Below are positions 51,212 to 60,455 of a stretch of 64,000 nt of DNA, in pieces. The position numbers were made by a program, and so were the translations under genes. The DNA lies in NCBI GenBank assembly GCA_964530115.1, contig CAZGYD010000021.1, positions 9,131 to 73,130 on the forward strand, written 5' to 3'. The notes beneath the pieces were generated by a model. It saw only the letters and a list, made by a program, of their open reading frames with translations. It made no database searches and had not been told where the DNA came from. The DNA comes from Fen-999 sp964530115. Lineage in GTDB: Bacteria > Pseudomonadota > Gammaproteobacteria > Burkholderiales > Rhodocyclaceae. Numbering within the stretch: position 1 is the stretch's first letter; every line of letters starts with the position of its first letter.

Positions 51212-52744
51212 TTACCGCGCCGCGGTGCCGGCGGCTTTCGGCGAGGCGATCAGCCAGAGCTGGCCGCCCTCGACGCGCTCGCCGGGAACGCGATAGTGCG
51301 CCTGCGTGTTGCCGAGGAAATAGCGCCGGCCGGGTTCGTACCAGCGTGCGCCGGTCACGAGCGAGGTGACCTCGACGATGCCCGAGTGCTCCTCGTCGCG
51401 GGTGAGAAAGGCGGGCGAGGCGGGCGAGAAGAAGCGCGGGTTCGCCTCGAAGATCGCCGTGCCCCGGCGCGTCTGCGGGTCGATCTCCCAGATGCGCGCG
51501 AGGTGGGCGTCATGCCCCGGGTCTTCCTGGATCAGCACCCTGCCGCGGCCATCGACGACGAGGTTGTCGAAATTGCGCGCCGGCTTGCCATCCGGGCCCG
51601 CGAGGGCGGCGGAATCGACGACCAGCTCGATCGTGCCGCCGCGCGGCTCGGTGAGCGAATCGAAGGTGAGCCGGTAGAGCCGCGCCGACTGCCGGCGGCC
51701 GTCGAAGGTGGCGCCGGTGGTCACCCAGTAGAAGACCTTGGGATCGCGCGTGTCCCAATGGCCGTCCTCGGGCCGGGCGAAGCCGGTCACGCCCGCGGCG
51801 CGGGCGATGTTCTGCAACTCGGCGCCGCCCGCCGTCGCGTGCTCGGTGAGGTCGATGAGTTCGAAGCGGCCGGCGATCGGGCCGGCGTTCTCGAGTACCA
51901 CGGGGCCGTTGCCATAGTTCGGGCCGCCGTCGGTGACGCGCAGGCCGTAGAGCCTGCCGCCGTGCAGGCCGGCGCGCTCGACCGGGTTGCCGTCCTTGCG
52001 CTTGTCGCCGACATAGACGCGGATTTGCCCGGGCGAGGAATCGTCGAGGCCGACGACGATCGTCCTGTCGCCCGCGTTCGGATGTGCGAGCGCGTTTTCC
52101 CACGAGAAGCGGCCGAGCGAAGGCAGCTCGTAACTGGTTCCGCGCTCCGGGCCGCTGACGACGTGCGCGAAGGCGCGGCCCTCGGCGCCGGCCTCCTCGC
52201 CGTTCAGGAACAGCCGGCCGGCGTAGCCGCGGCCCGTCGCGGGATTGCGGAAGGCCGTCGCCGGCGGCAGGTCGCCCGAGCAGAAGCGGTTGAATTTCGC
52301 CGCCGGGCCGCCCTCGATCCAGCGGCCGCCGGCCCAGGTCTGCACGCGGCGGATCAGGTCCTCGCCATGAACCGCGCGCAGCGTGTCGAGATGGATCGTC
52401 CATTGCGAGATGAAGGCGCCGTCGTGGCCGTGGCCGCGCCGGATGCCGGCGCCGGCCGGCAGCTCGTGATTGACGAAGACCGTGAGCCAGCCGGGATCGT
52501 CGATGTGACGGCCGGCGGGGTCGAAGCGGCCGCGCAGCGCGCCCATGCCGTCGGGCAGACCGACCAGTCGATAGACCACGGTCTTGGCCGCCTCGCCGGC
52601 GTTGAGGAGCGCCACCGCTTCCCAGCCGGGCACGAGCGGCACGAGATAGGGCGGCTGCCCCTCGGGCGCGGGTGGCAGCGTGCCGGCATGCGCCGGCGGC
52701 AGGGGGCCGAGGAGGGCGATCAGAACGAAAACGGCGACTCTCAA
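51212..52744 (-). CDS. PhoX-like (DUF839) exported protein
   Basis: A protein of 510 residues with a signal peptide (VFVLIALLGPLPPAHA). The middle and C-terminus show beta-propeller features of PhoX/DUF839 proteins (WLTVFVNHELPAGAGIRR, NFDNLVVDGRGRVLIQEDPG). PhoX-type enzymes are calcium-dependent alkaline phosphatases, but many DUF839 proteins are not; the TAT motif of true PhoX is missing. Convergent with the DUF454 gene (4-bp gap). Confidence 0.75.
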   Translation of the reverse strand: MRVAVFVLIALLGPLPPAHAGTLPPAPEGQPPYLVPLVPGWEAVALLNAGEAAKTVVYRLVGLPDGMGALRGRFDPAGRHIDDPGWLTVFVNHELPAGAGIRRGHGHDGAFISQWTIHLDTLRAVHGEDLIRRVQTWAGGRWIEGGPAAKFNRFCSGDLPPATAFRNPATGRGYAGRLFLNGEEAGAEGRAFAHVVSGPERGTSYELPSLGRFSWENALAHPNAGDRTIVVGLDDSSPGQIRVYVGDKRKDGNPVERAGLHGGRLYGLRVTDGGPNYGNGPVVLENAGPIAGRFELIDLTEHATAGGAELQNIARAAGVTGFARPEDGHWDTRDPKVFYWVTTGATFDGRRQSARLYRLTFDSLTEPRGGTIELVVDSAALAGPDGKPARNFDNLVVDGRGRVLIQEDPGHDAHLARIWEIDPQTRRGTAIFEANPRFFSPASPAFLTRDEEHSGIVEVTSLVTGARWYEPGRRYFLGNTQAHYRVPGERVEGGQLWLIASPKAAGTAAR

Positions 52745-52817
52745 GACGTACTCCGGGCGAAGAGGGGCATGACCACAGCGCGCATTCTGTCACCGGCCGG
52801 GGCCGACGGTATCATCC

Positions 52818-52841
52818 GGCGTGTCACCACGGCTGAGTTTC
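52818..52841 (+). repeat. Host dispersed 24-bp repeat, copy 12
   Basis: One mismatch to consensus; ends 10 bp before the DUF423 gene start, in the gap between divergent genes. Confidence 0.85.
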
Positions 52842-52851
52842 GGAAATCTTC

Positions 52852-53226
52852 ATGATCCACGCACGCATCTTTCTCTTTCTCGGCGCGGTGTCCGCAGCGG
52901 TGTCGGTCGCGCTCGGCGCCGCCGGCGCCCACGCGCTCGCGAGCCTCACGGAACTGTCGCAGTCCTGGTTCCGCACGGCGCTGCAATACCAGCAGTTCCA
53001 TGCGCTCGGCCTCATTGCCGTCGGCCTCGCCGCGCGGGCCATCGCCTCGGCCTGGATCGTCGCCGCGGGCTGGCTGATGGTCGCGGGCACCCTGCTCTTC
53101 TGCGGCAACCTCTACCTGCGCAGCCTCGCCGACTTCCACGCCCTGCACGCGGTGACGCCCTGGGGCGGCGGCGCCTTCATCCTCGGCTGGCTGGCGCTGG
53201 CGGCAGGCGTGATCCGCGGCCGGTAG
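52852..53226 (+). CDS. DUF423 family membrane protein
   Basis: A protein of 124 residues with four hydrophobic helices and the DUF423 pattern (LGAAGAHAL, ALQYQQFHALGLIAVGL, GWLMVAGTLLFCGNLYL, TPWGGGAFILGWL). Role unknown. Followed after 6 bp by def. Confidence 0.85.
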   Translation: MIHARIFLFLGAVSAAVSVALGAAGAHALASLTELSQSWFRTALQYQQFHALGLIAVGLAARAIASAWIVAAGWLMVAGTLLFCGNLYLRSLADFHALHAVTPWGGGAFILGWLALAAGVIRGR

Positions 53227-53232
53227 GCGGCC

Positions 53233-53772
53233 ATGGCGGTCAGGCCGATCCTGCGCATGGGCGATCCGCGGCTACTGGAAGCCGCGCGGCCGGTCGCCGA
53301 CCCGACCGCGCCTGCGATCCGCGAGCTCGTCGCCGACATGACCGAGACCATGCTCGCGGCCGGCGGCGTCGGCCTCGCGGCACCGCAGATCGGCGTCGGC
53401 CTGCGGGTGGTGATCTTCGGCTTCGAAAAAAGCGAACGCTATCCCGACGCCGCGCCGGTGCCGAGGACCGTGCTCATCAACCCCGTGATCACGCCGCTGT
53501 CGGACGAAGAGGAATCCGGCTGGGAAGGCTGCCTCTCGGTGCCCGGCCTGCGCGGCGAGGTGCCGCGCTTTTGGCGCATCCGTTACCGCGGCTTCGGGCT
53601 GGAGGGCGAGGCCATCGACCGGACGGTCGAAGGCTTCCATGCCCGCGTCGTCCAGCACGAGTGCGACCACCTCGACGGCATCCTCTACCCGATGCGCATC
53701 CGCGACCTCCGCCGTTTCGGCTTCACCGAGGTGCTCTTTCCCGGCCTCGCCGGCGCCCCGCCGGAGGACTGA
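53233..53772 (+). CDS. def: Peptide deformylase
   Basis: A protein of 179 residues that removes the formyl group from new proteins. All three metal motifs are present: GVGLAAPQIG, EGCLSVPG and QHECDHLDG. Not beside fmt, the usual partner of the main deformylase, so this may be a second copy. Confidence 0.94.
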   Translation: MAVRPILRMGDPRLLEAARPVADPTAPAIRELVADMTETMLAAGGVGLAAPQIGVGLRVVIFGFEKSERYPDAAPVPRTVLINPVITPLSDEEESGWEGCLSVPGLRGEVPRFWRIRYRGFGLEGEAIDRTVEGFHARVVQHECDHLDGILYPMRIRDLRRFGFTEVLFPGLAGAPPED

Positions 53773-53915
53773 GCGCCTGGGAAAAATTCTGCTGCGCTTG
53801 CCAATACTTTGTTGCTCGCTCGCTCAAGGCTGCGCCTATCTGCACGATATGTCTTGCCTTTCGCTCGCTCGCGCCGAAGTGTTTCATCGGCCCTGAGCGG
53901 GCCTGACCCGAGGTA
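53773..53915. other. Gap between def and the peptidase operon
   Basis: No gene. Starts with GCGCCTGGGAAAAATTCTGC, which matches the sequence after the DUF3501 stop at 26112-26130, and contains CGCTCGCTC tandem runs. Confidence 0.5.
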
Positions 53916-55673
53916 TCAGGGCCGCCGCGCCGCGGTTCGCGGCGGCCAGGTGCCCTTCTCCATGGCCCGCGCGCCCTCGAAGACGAGCCAGCTCTGCTTG
54001 CCGTAGTGCGGCAGGGCGCGGGCGAGCGCCTGGATCGAGGCCGCATCGCGGCCCGCGACCACGGCGAGCGGCCGGCCCTCGGGCGTCCGCGCGGCCCAGG
54101 TCTGGGCGCTGCCGCGCGCGGCCAGCGTCGCCGGCCGCGTCGGCAGGCCGTGTTTCGCCAGCCAGCCTTCGGCCGCGGCCGGCGTGCCGATGACGAGCGT
54201 CGCGCCCTCGCGGGCCGGCGCCTCGGCGGGCGAGGGCCTGGCGTCGAGCAGCCTTGCCGCGAGCGCGAGGCCGGCAGCGCGGAGGTCGGCATCGGCGTCC
54301 GGGAGGACCAGCGCCGCCTTCGGCGCGACGAAGGTCTCGCGCAGGATCGGCGGGAACACGGCGGGATCGACGCGCCGCCAGACGCGGAAATCCGGATCCT
54401 CGCCGGCGAAGGGTGGCGCGCCGGGCCGCTCGACCCAGGTGTGGAAGAAGTCCCGCAGCGGTTGTCCCGAGGCTTCGGCGAAGGCGGCCTCGAGCTGGCG
54501 CCAGCCCGCGGTCCGGAAGCGGTGGCGCTCCCAGAAGAGGCGCAGGCCGCGGTCGAACGCCTCGCGGCCGATCTTGTCGCGCAGCATCAGGAAGACCATG
54601 GCCGACTTGCCGTAGCCGATGATCGAGGCGATGCCGTGGCGGCGCGAGGTGAAGTCCCGGAGCGCGAAATCCTCGGCGGGCGGCACGGCCGCGTAGTCGC
54701 GCAGCCAGCCCATGCGCATCTCGCGCGCGGCCTCTTCCGATTCGTCCTCCTTGTAGGCGTAGTCGGCGAGGAAGGTGGTGAGCCCCTCCGACCAGTTGCC
54801 CTTCGCCCAGTCGGGATAGACGCCGTTGCCCCACCAGTTGTGCAGCACCTCGTGGCCGAGCGAGGTGGCGCGGATGAAGGGCAGCTTGAGCACGTCGCGG
54901 CCGAGATAGGTCAGGGTCGGCATGCCGAATCCGGTCGGCGTCGGGCTCGAGACGACGCTGAACATGCCGAACGGATAGTCGCCGATCTGCCGGCTGTAGC
55001 GTTCGAGGTAACGCGCCGAGTCGTCGAGGTAGCCCTGCGCGAGCGGCGCGAGCTCGGCATGGAACCAGGTGCGGATGCGGATGCCGCGGCCCGAGGGCAG
55101 CGTGAGCGCGCGTTCGCCGACGACCCAAGGCCCGGCCATCAGGTCGATGCCGTCGGCCGGATGCGGAAAATCGAACTCGGCGCGGTAGCCTCCCGCGTCA
55201 TCGGACTCGGCGATCAGGTCGCCCTCGACCAGCCCCTTCTGGCCCGTGGGCAGGTGGAGGGTGACGCGGTGAGCGAAGAGGCCGCCGGGGTCGGGGTACC
55301 AGCGCGAGGCCGCGGGCAGGAAACTGCCCTCCGGCGAGGCGACCGGCTTGCGGTCGGCGAGCACCTGGCGGTGGTCGAGGGCCGCCGTCGGCGCGAGCGT
55401 CGCGCGATAGGCGATCTCGATCCGCCTGCCGCCGCCCGGCACGCGGACATGGTCCCGGAAGCGGGGCAGCGTCGCCGGCCTGCCGTCGACCGTGGCGGAA
55501 GTGATCTCGAACTCCGGCGCCAGCGCGAAGCCATTCAGCGGCGTGTCGTCGGCGAGCCGGGCCGTGGCCGCGAACGCGCGCGTGGCCGGGTCGAGGCGCA
55601 CGTCGAGCGCGAGCCGCGGCATGGCCAGCGCGGCGAGCGGCAGGAGCAGCACGAGCGCCAGCAGCCGCTTCAT
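53916..55673 (-). CDS. M1 family aminopeptidase, exported
   Basis: A protein of 585 residues with a signal peptide (LLALVLLLPLAALA), N-terminal beta domain and the zinc site His274-Glu-x-x-His278 (GHEVLHNWWGN), with the third ligand in NWSEGLTTFLADY. The C-terminal 200 residues are not the usual helical domain. The start at 55673 overlaps the stop of the ChaN-like gene (ATGA). The substrate may be a short peptide in the periplasm. Confidence 0.85.
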   Translation of the reverse strand: MKRLLALVLLLPLAALAMPRLALDVRLDPATRAFAATARLADDTPLNGFALAPEFEITSATVDGRPATLPRFRDHVRVPGGGRRIEIAYRATLAPTAALDHRQVLADRKPVASPEGSFLPAASRWYPDPGGLFAHRVTLHLPTGQKGLVEGDLIAESDDAGGYRAEFDFPHPADGIDLMAGPWVVGERALTLPSGRGIRIRTWFHAELAPLAQGYLDDSARYLERYSRQIGDYPFGMFSVVSSPTPTGFGMPTLTYLGRDVLKLPFIRATSLGHEVLHNWWGNGVYPDWAKGNWSEGLTTFLADYAYKEDESEEAAREMRMGWLRDYAAVPPAEDFALRDFTSRRHGIASIIGYGKSAMVFLMLRDKIGREAFDRGLRLFWERHRFRTAGWRQLEAAFAEASGQPLRDFFHTWVERPGAPPFAGEDPDFRVWRRVDPAVFPPILRETFVAPKAALVLPDADADLRAAGLALAARLLDARPSPAEAPAREGATLVIGTPAAAEGWLAKHGLPTRPATLAARGSAQTWAARTPEGRPLAVVAGRDAASIQALARALPHYGKQSWLVFEGARAMEKGTWPPRTAARRP

Positions 55674-56815
55674 GCGTCGGCGGGAAAGCGGGCGACGATC
55701 TCGACTTCCTCGCCGCCGCGCCGGACCTTGAGCGGCAGCCAGGTGCCGGGCGTCTGCCGCTGGACGATGTTGCGCAGCATCTGCAGGCCCGTCGATCGCC
55801 GGCCGGCGATCTCGACGATCACGTCGCCGGCCCTGAGGCCCGCCTTCTCGGCGATGCTGCCGGCGGTGACTTCGGTGACTTTCAGTTCGCCGCTCTTCGC
55901 CGGTTCGGTGGCGACGCCCAGCCGCGGCGAGGGGCCGGCCGGCGGCCGGACGACATAGACGGCATCGGCGAGTCCGCGTGTGATATCTGCGCATGTGCGC
56001 TGGTGATCCCAGGTGAGCAGCAGGCCGATGCGATCGATGCCGAGATCGCGGAGCTGGTGGGCGACACCGCGGCCATGGCGCACATGGCCGGCGCCCATGA
56101 TGCCGACGACGAGCGACTTCGGCGACTTCCTCAAATGCTCGGCGATGCCCTGGGCCATGGCGCGGTCCCAGGTCGTCTGCGCCTCGACGAAGCGCGGAAA
56201 GGAGGCGTCGGCGCGGGCCGAAGCCGGATGGTGGTCGAAGACGTCGCGCAGGTCCTTGAGGTATTCGGCACTGGGCTTCGCCGGGCGGGTCACGCCCTCC
56301 TTCTTCTCTTCGGGCACGGCGTCCCAGCCTTCCTTGCCGATGGCTTCCGGCAGGCTGCGCTCGACGTTTACCGCGAGCATCGGGATGCGGTTCATGCGCG
56401 CGAAATGGAAGAGCGGCAGGTAATCGCGCGCATCAAAGCTCCAGACCGTCTCCCAGTCGCTGCGCTTGAGGAATTCCGCTTCCGTGAGCTTGCCGGCGAC
56501 CCAGTCGTCGAGCACCGGCTGGAGCCGGCGCGGGAACATCTCGAGGGCGAGCGCGAGGTTCGGCCGACGCGAATGCAACTGGGCGAGGACGTGGAGCTGC
56601 CAGCGGTGATCCTCGGCCGAATCGTGCGCTTCGCCGAGGAGCACGACCTGCTGCGCAGCCATGCGCTCGAGCAGGGCGCCGCCGCCGGTCACCTCGGCCT
56701 GCCTGCCGGCCACGGACAGCCATTGGCCCGGTTCGCCGCAGGTCGCGGGCGCGGCCGGCGAGCCGGTGCAGGCGGCGGACAGCAGCGCCATGAAGGCGAA
56801 GAAGGCGACCCGCAC
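55670..56815 (-). CDS. ChaN-like lipoprotein with C-terminal PDZ domain
   Basis: A protein of 381 residues. The GTG start at 56815 gives a signal with the lipobox LSAAC. The ChaN domain (VVLLGEAHDSAEDHRWQL, then SLVVGIMGAGHVRHGRGVAH) is a haem/iron-binding fold, and a PDZ domain follows (AGSIAEKAGLRAGDVIVEIA). GTG overlaps the cfa stop. The fused PDZ with a downstream peptidase suggests a membrane-tethered proteolytic pair. Confidence 0.85.
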   Translation of the reverse strand: MRVAFFAFMALLSAACTGSPAAPATCGEPGQWLSVAGRQAEVTGGGALLERMAAQQVVLLGEAHDSAEDHRWQLHVLAQLHSRRPNLALALEMFPRRLQPVLDDWVAGKLTEAEFLKRSDWETVWSFDARDYLPLFHFARMNRIPMLAVNVERSLPEAIGKEGWDAVPEEKKEGVTRPAKPSAEYLKDLRDVFDHHPASARADASFPRFVEAQTTWDRAMAQGIAEHLRKSPKSLVVGIMGAGHVRHGRGVAHQLRDLGIDRIGLLLTWDHQRTCADITRGLADAVYVVRPPAGPSPRLGVATEPAKSGELKVTEVTAGSIAEKAGLRAGDVIVEIAGRRSTGLQMLRNIVQRQTPGTWLPLKVRRGGEEVEIVARFPADA

Positions 56816-57987
56816 TAACGCACCGACCGGTAAGTGCGCGCGCGCAGCGGCTTGCCGAGCACGATCTGCCAGAGCTGGCCCTGGTGCGAGCGGAAGAAGC
56901 CAGCGCAGCTCATCAGGTAATACTTCCACATGCGGTAGAAACGCTCTCCATACTTGGGCGCGAGCCGTGGCCAGGCGCGGTCGAAGTTTTCCCACCAGGC
57001 CATCAGCGTGCGGTCGTAGTCGGGGCCGAAATTGTGCCAGTCTTCGATCACGAAGCGGCCCTCGATTGCCGCCGCGATCTGCTGCGCCGCCGGCAGCCGG
57101 CCGTTGGGGAAGATGTAGCGGTCGATCCAGGCGTCGGTCTTGTGCGCCGTGGTCCAGATGCCGATGGTGTGCAGGAGGAAGAGGCCGTCATCGGCGAGCG
57201 ACCGCTCGGCGATGTCGAAATAGGTCCGGTAGTTCTTCGGTCCGACGTGCTCGAACATGCCGACCGAGACGATCTTGTCGTAGCGGCCGGTGATCTCGCG
57301 GTAATCCATGAGCTCGATGGTCACGGGCAGCCCCGCGCAGCGCTCGCGCGCGAGTTTCAGCTGCTCGCGCGAGACGGTGACGCCGAAGACCTCGACACCA
57401 TGACGCTCTGCGGCATGGCGGGCGAGTCCGCCCCAGCCGCAGCCGATCTCCAGCAGGCGCTCGCCCGGCTTGAGTTCGAGCTTGCGGCAGATCAGCTCGA
57501 GCTTGTCGAGCTGGGCCTGCTCGAGGGTGTCGGCATCCTTCCAGTAGGCGCAGGAATAGCTCATGGTCGGGTCGAGCATCGCCTCGAAGACATCGTTGCC
57601 GATGTCGTAGTGCCGCTCGCCGACCTCGAAGGCGCGCCGCGCCGATTGGCGGTTGACCAGAGACTGGCGCAGGATCTCGCCGAACAGGCGCACGCGCTGC
57701 CAGGCATCGAGCTTTTCATCGACGCGCGCGGCGAGCAGGCGGTGGAAAAACTCGTCGAGCCGCGGTGAATCCCACAGGCCGGCCATGTAGGCCTCGCCCA
57801 GGCCGAGCGAGCCGTGCGCGAGGATCATGCGGTAGGCGCGCGGGTCATGGACGCGCATGTCCCAGGGCGCGTCGCCGTTGATGGCGACGCCGCCCAGCGC
57901 GGCCAGCTCGCGCAGCACGGCCGGCGCTTCGGCCGGGTCGCGGCGCGTGTCGCTCAGGAACGGATTCGGGTCGGCCAGGACGCTCAT
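56815..57987 (-). CDS. cfa: Cyclopropane-fatty-acyl-phospholipid synthase family
   Basis: A protein of 390 residues that uses SAM to methylenate unsaturated acyl chains of membrane lipids. The SAM site is LEIGCGWGGLARHAAERHG, and ERHYDIGNDVFEAMLDPTMS and VSVGMFEHVGPKNY are family motifs. First gene of an operon with the ChaN-like and M1 genes, all overlapping by 1-4 bp. Confidence 0.92.
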   Translation of the reverse strand: MSVLADPNPFLSDTRRDPAEAPAVLRELAALGGVAINGDAPWDMRVHDPRAYRMILAHGSLGLGEAYMAGLWDSPRLDEFFHRLLAARVDEKLDAWQRVRLFGEILRQSLVNRQSARRAFEVGERHYDIGNDVFEAMLDPTMSYSCAYWKDADTLEQAQLDKLELICRKLELKPGERLLEIGCGWGGLARHAAERHGVEVFGVTVSREQLKLARERCAGLPVTIELMDYREITGRYDKIVSVGMFEHVGPKNYRTYFDIAERSLADDGLFLLHTIGIWTTAHKTDAWIDRYIFPNGRLPAAQQIAAAIEGRFVIEDWHNFGPDYDRTLMAWWENFDRAWPRLAPKYGERFYRMWKYYLMSCAGFFRSHQGQLWQIVLGKPLRARTYRSVR

Positions 57988-58287
57988 CGTCGGACGCTGC
58001 GGTGATCCCCCGGAAAGCTTCTGTATAGCCTAAGCCGTCGCCCCCGGCGGCCGCAATCGGTTGCCGTCTATCGCCGTCATTCGATCAGGCTATGAAACGG
58101 TCGGGCTTTCGCCCCATCCCTCGCTTCGCTCGGGACCGCCGCTTGCGCGGCGTCCTGTGCGCTGCGGACCTGCCCGGCCAGCGAAACTCAGCCGCCGTAA
58201 CACGCCGGCGGCCGGATTGGGCCCCGCTATCGGCGGCTTTACCGGGTTCGATTGGCGCTGTCGGGCGGGCGTGAGTACCATGCACTC
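57988..58287. other. 300-bp gap between cfa and the ZIP transporter
   Basis: No gene. Contains the dispersed repeat at 58183, a hairpin CGCCGC-TTGC-GCGGCG near 58138-58153, and a short inverted stretch around ATCCCTCGCTTCGCTCGGGA (58126-58135 arms). Two divergent promoters are expected here but no clear boxes stand out. Confidence 0.5.
58183..58206 (-). repeat. Host dispersed 24-bp repeat, copy 13
   Basis: Two mismatches to consensus; minus orientation, toward cfa. Confidence 0.8.
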
Positions 58288-59232
58288 ATGGAAGAACGTA
58301 TCGCTACCCCGCAGGGCAGCGCGCCGGCCGGCTGGCCGGCCGCCGCGCTCGCGCACGTCCGCGAGCGCCCGGCGACCGCGATCGGGCTGGTGCTCGGCCT
58401 GCTCACCGTGGTCGGGCTGCTCGGCCAGAGCGTCACCGCCATCGTCGCCGGCGAGGCAACGACGGGGCTGCGCTACGCGATGCTGGGCGGCGCCGCCGGC
58501 TTCCTCGCCACGGCGGCGGGGGCGCTGCCCGCGTTTTTCGTGCGCGGCCTCTCGCAGCGGCTCGAAGACAGCCTGCTCGGCTTCGCCGCGGGCATGATGC
58601 TCGCGGCGAGCGCGTTCTCACTGCTGCTTCCCGGCCTCGAGGCGGCGGCAGGCATCGTCGGCGACAGGGCGCTCGCCGCCGCCGTCGTGGTCGCCGGCAT
58701 GGCGCTCGGCGTGCTCTTGATGCTCGGGCTCGACGAATTCACGCCCCATGCGCACGAAAGCACCGGCCCCTGCGGCGCCGGTCATGAGCGTTGCGGGCGG
58801 GTCTGGCTCTTCGTCTTCGCCATCGCGCTGCACAACCTGCCCGAGGGCATGGCCATCGGCGTGAGCTTCGCCCGCGGCGATCTCGGCGTCGGCCTGCCGC
58901 TGACCACGGCGATCGCGCTGCAGGACATCCCCGAGGGGCTCGCCGTGGCCCTGGCGATGAAGGCGGCGGGCTTTCCGCCCACGCTCGCGGTCGGTGTCGC
59001 GGTCGTAAGCGGGCTGCTCGAGCCCGTGGGCGCGCTGCTCGGCATCGGCCTGGCGAGCGGCCTGGCGATCGCCTATCCGGTCGGTCTCGGGCTCGCCGCC
59101 GGGGCGATGATCTTCGTCGTCTCCCACGAAGTGATTCCGGAGACGCACCGCAACGGCCACCAGACTCCGGCGACGCTGGGCCTCATGGCCGGCTTCGCGC
59201 TGATGATGGTGCTCGATACCGCGCTCGGATGA
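58288..59232 (+). CDS. ZIP family metal transporter
   Basis: A protein of 314 residues with eight hydrophobic helices and the metal motifs HNLPEGMAIGV and QDIPEGLAVAL. A His/Cys loop (TPHAHESTGPCGAGHERC) may help bind metal. GufA/ZupT-like, importing zinc or other divalent ions. ATG 58288 chosen. Confidence 0.88.
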   Translation: MEERIATPQGSAPAGWPAAALAHVRERPATAIGLVLGLLTVVGLLGQSVTAIVAGEATTGLRYAMLGGAAGFLATAAGALPAFFVRGLSQRLEDSLLGFAAGMMLAASAFSLLLPGLEAAAGIVGDRALAAAVVVAGMALGVLLMLGLDEFTPHAHESTGPCGAGHERCGRVWLFVFAIALHNLPEGMAIGVSFARGDLGVGLPLTTAIALQDIPEGLAVALAMKAAGFPPTLAVGVAVVSGLLEPVGALLGIGLASGLAIAYPVGLGLAAGAMIFVVSHEVIPETHRNGHQTPATLGLMAGFALMMVLDTALG

Positions 59233-59237
59233 AAAAG

Positions 59238-59254
59238 GGCGCCCGCAGGCGCCC
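59238..59254 (-). terminator. Terminator of the cytochrome c peroxidase gene
   Basis: Minus strand: GGGCGCC-TGC-GGCGCCC stem followed by TTTTT (59233-59237). It lies between the convergent ZIP and peroxidase genes and ends the peroxidase transcript; the plus-strand side has no U-tract. Confidence 0.8.
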
Positions 59255-59282
59255 CGAGGAAGGAGACGTGCCGGCCGTCAGG

Positions 59283-60278
59283 TCACTTCTTGGCGAAGGG
59301 CTGCGGCTTGGGCGTCGCGTCGGTCGAAGGCGGCAGGATGGGCAGCGCGAACTTCGGCTGATCGCCGGTGAGCGTCTTGAGGAAGGCGACGATCTGGGCG
59401 TTTTCCTGATCGGTAAACCGGCGGCCGAGCTGCAGGCGGCCCATCAGATCGACGGCTTCCTTGAGCGTCCAGACGGCGCCGTCATGGAAGTAGGGGTAGG
59501 TCATCTCGACGTTGCGCAGCGTCGGCACCTTGAACATCATGCGGTCGGCGTCCTGCTTGGTGACGTCGGCCCGGCCCTGGGCGGCCGCGGTGGTCTGGTA
59601 GGGTTCGACGAGGCCCATCTTCTGGAACGAGGTGCCGCCCAGCGCGGCGCCGTTGTGGCAGGCGACGCAGCCGCTGTCCTTGAAGAGCTTCCAGCCGGCC
59701 AGCTCCTCCTGGGTCAGCGCCTTTTTGTCGCCCTTGAGCCACTTGTCGAAACGCGAATTCGGCGTGACGAGCGTCTTCTCGAATTCGGCGATCGCGGTGG
59801 TCACCTGGTCGATGTCGATCTTGTCCTTGCCGAAGACCTTCTTGAATTCGGCACGGTAGGCCGGGATCGATTCAAGCACATTGACGGCGAGCTCGTGCGT
59901 GAAGGCCATCTCGCCCGGGTTGGCGATCGGTCCGCCGGCCTGTTCCTTGAGGTCGGCGGCGCGGCCGTCCCAGAACTGGGCGACGTTGAGGCTGGAGTTG
60001 AGCACGGTCGGGGCGTTGATCGGGCCCTGCTGCCAGTTGTGGCCGATCGAGGTCGGCAGGTTGTCGGTGCCGCCCATCGACAGGTTGTGGCAGGAGTTGC
60101 ACGACAGGAAACCGGATTTCGACAGGCGCGGGTCGAAATAGAGCTTCTTGCCCAGTTCGGCCATGCCCTTGTTGATGTTCTTCGGCGGCTGGATCGGTGC
60201 AACCGGCTCATTGGCTGCGGCCCAGGCCAGGGGCAGACCGGCAATCAGCAGCGAGGCGGCGAGCGTGCGCAATTTCAT
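59283..60278 (-). CDS. Di-haem cytochrome c peroxidase
   Basis: A protein of 331 residues with a signal peptide and two CXXCH haem sites (SCNSCHNLS near 62, SGCVACHNG near 205). It reduces hydrogen peroxide in the periplasm with electrons from cytochrome c. Divergent from oxyR2, with an OxyR operator between them. Confidence 0.92.
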   Translation of the reverse strand: MKLRTLAASLLIAGLPLAWAAANEPVAPIQPPKNINKGMAELGKKLYFDPRLSKSGFLSCNSCHNLSMGGTDNLPTSIGHNWQQGPINAPTVLNSSLNVAQFWDGRAADLKEQAGGPIANPGEMAFTHELAVNVLESIPAYRAEFKKVFGKDKIDIDQVTTAIAEFEKTLVTPNSRFDKWLKGDKKALTQEELAGWKLFKDSGCVACHNGAALGGTSFQKMGLVEPYQTTAAAQGRADVTKQDADRMMFKVPTLRNVEMTYPYFHDGAVWTLKEAVDLMGRLQLGRRFTDQENAQIVAFLKTLTGDQPKFALPILPPSTDATPKPQPFAKK

Positions 60279-60409
60279 ACGTTTCTCCTTCGTTGAATGA
60301 AGACTGAAAGACATGACCGCTTGGTGCGACGCACAAGCAAACCTTGACACGGAGACGGAATTTACCCATACAATGGTCATGGGTGTTGATGTAAGTCAAT
60401 GATTTAATT

Positions 60410-60446
60410 GTAGTTTTTTGCTATACGTGGTATAGCCGTTTCCTAT
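60410..60446. promoter_or_regulatory. OxyR operator between cytochrome c peroxidase and oxyR2
   Basis: GTAG-n7-CTAT-n7-ATAG-n7-CTAT, the best of the five boxes, 9 bp before the oxyR2 start and 130 bp before the peroxidase start. Location fits autorepression of oxyR2 and activation of the peroxidase gene. Confidence 0.88.
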
Positions 60447-60455
60447 GGAGCGCCC

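Noticed and set aside
51212..52744. True alkaline phosphatase PhoX
   Set aside because: The fold signature fits DUF839, but the Tat signal of PhoX is absent and active-site residues could not be confirmed by eye, so only a family-level call is made.
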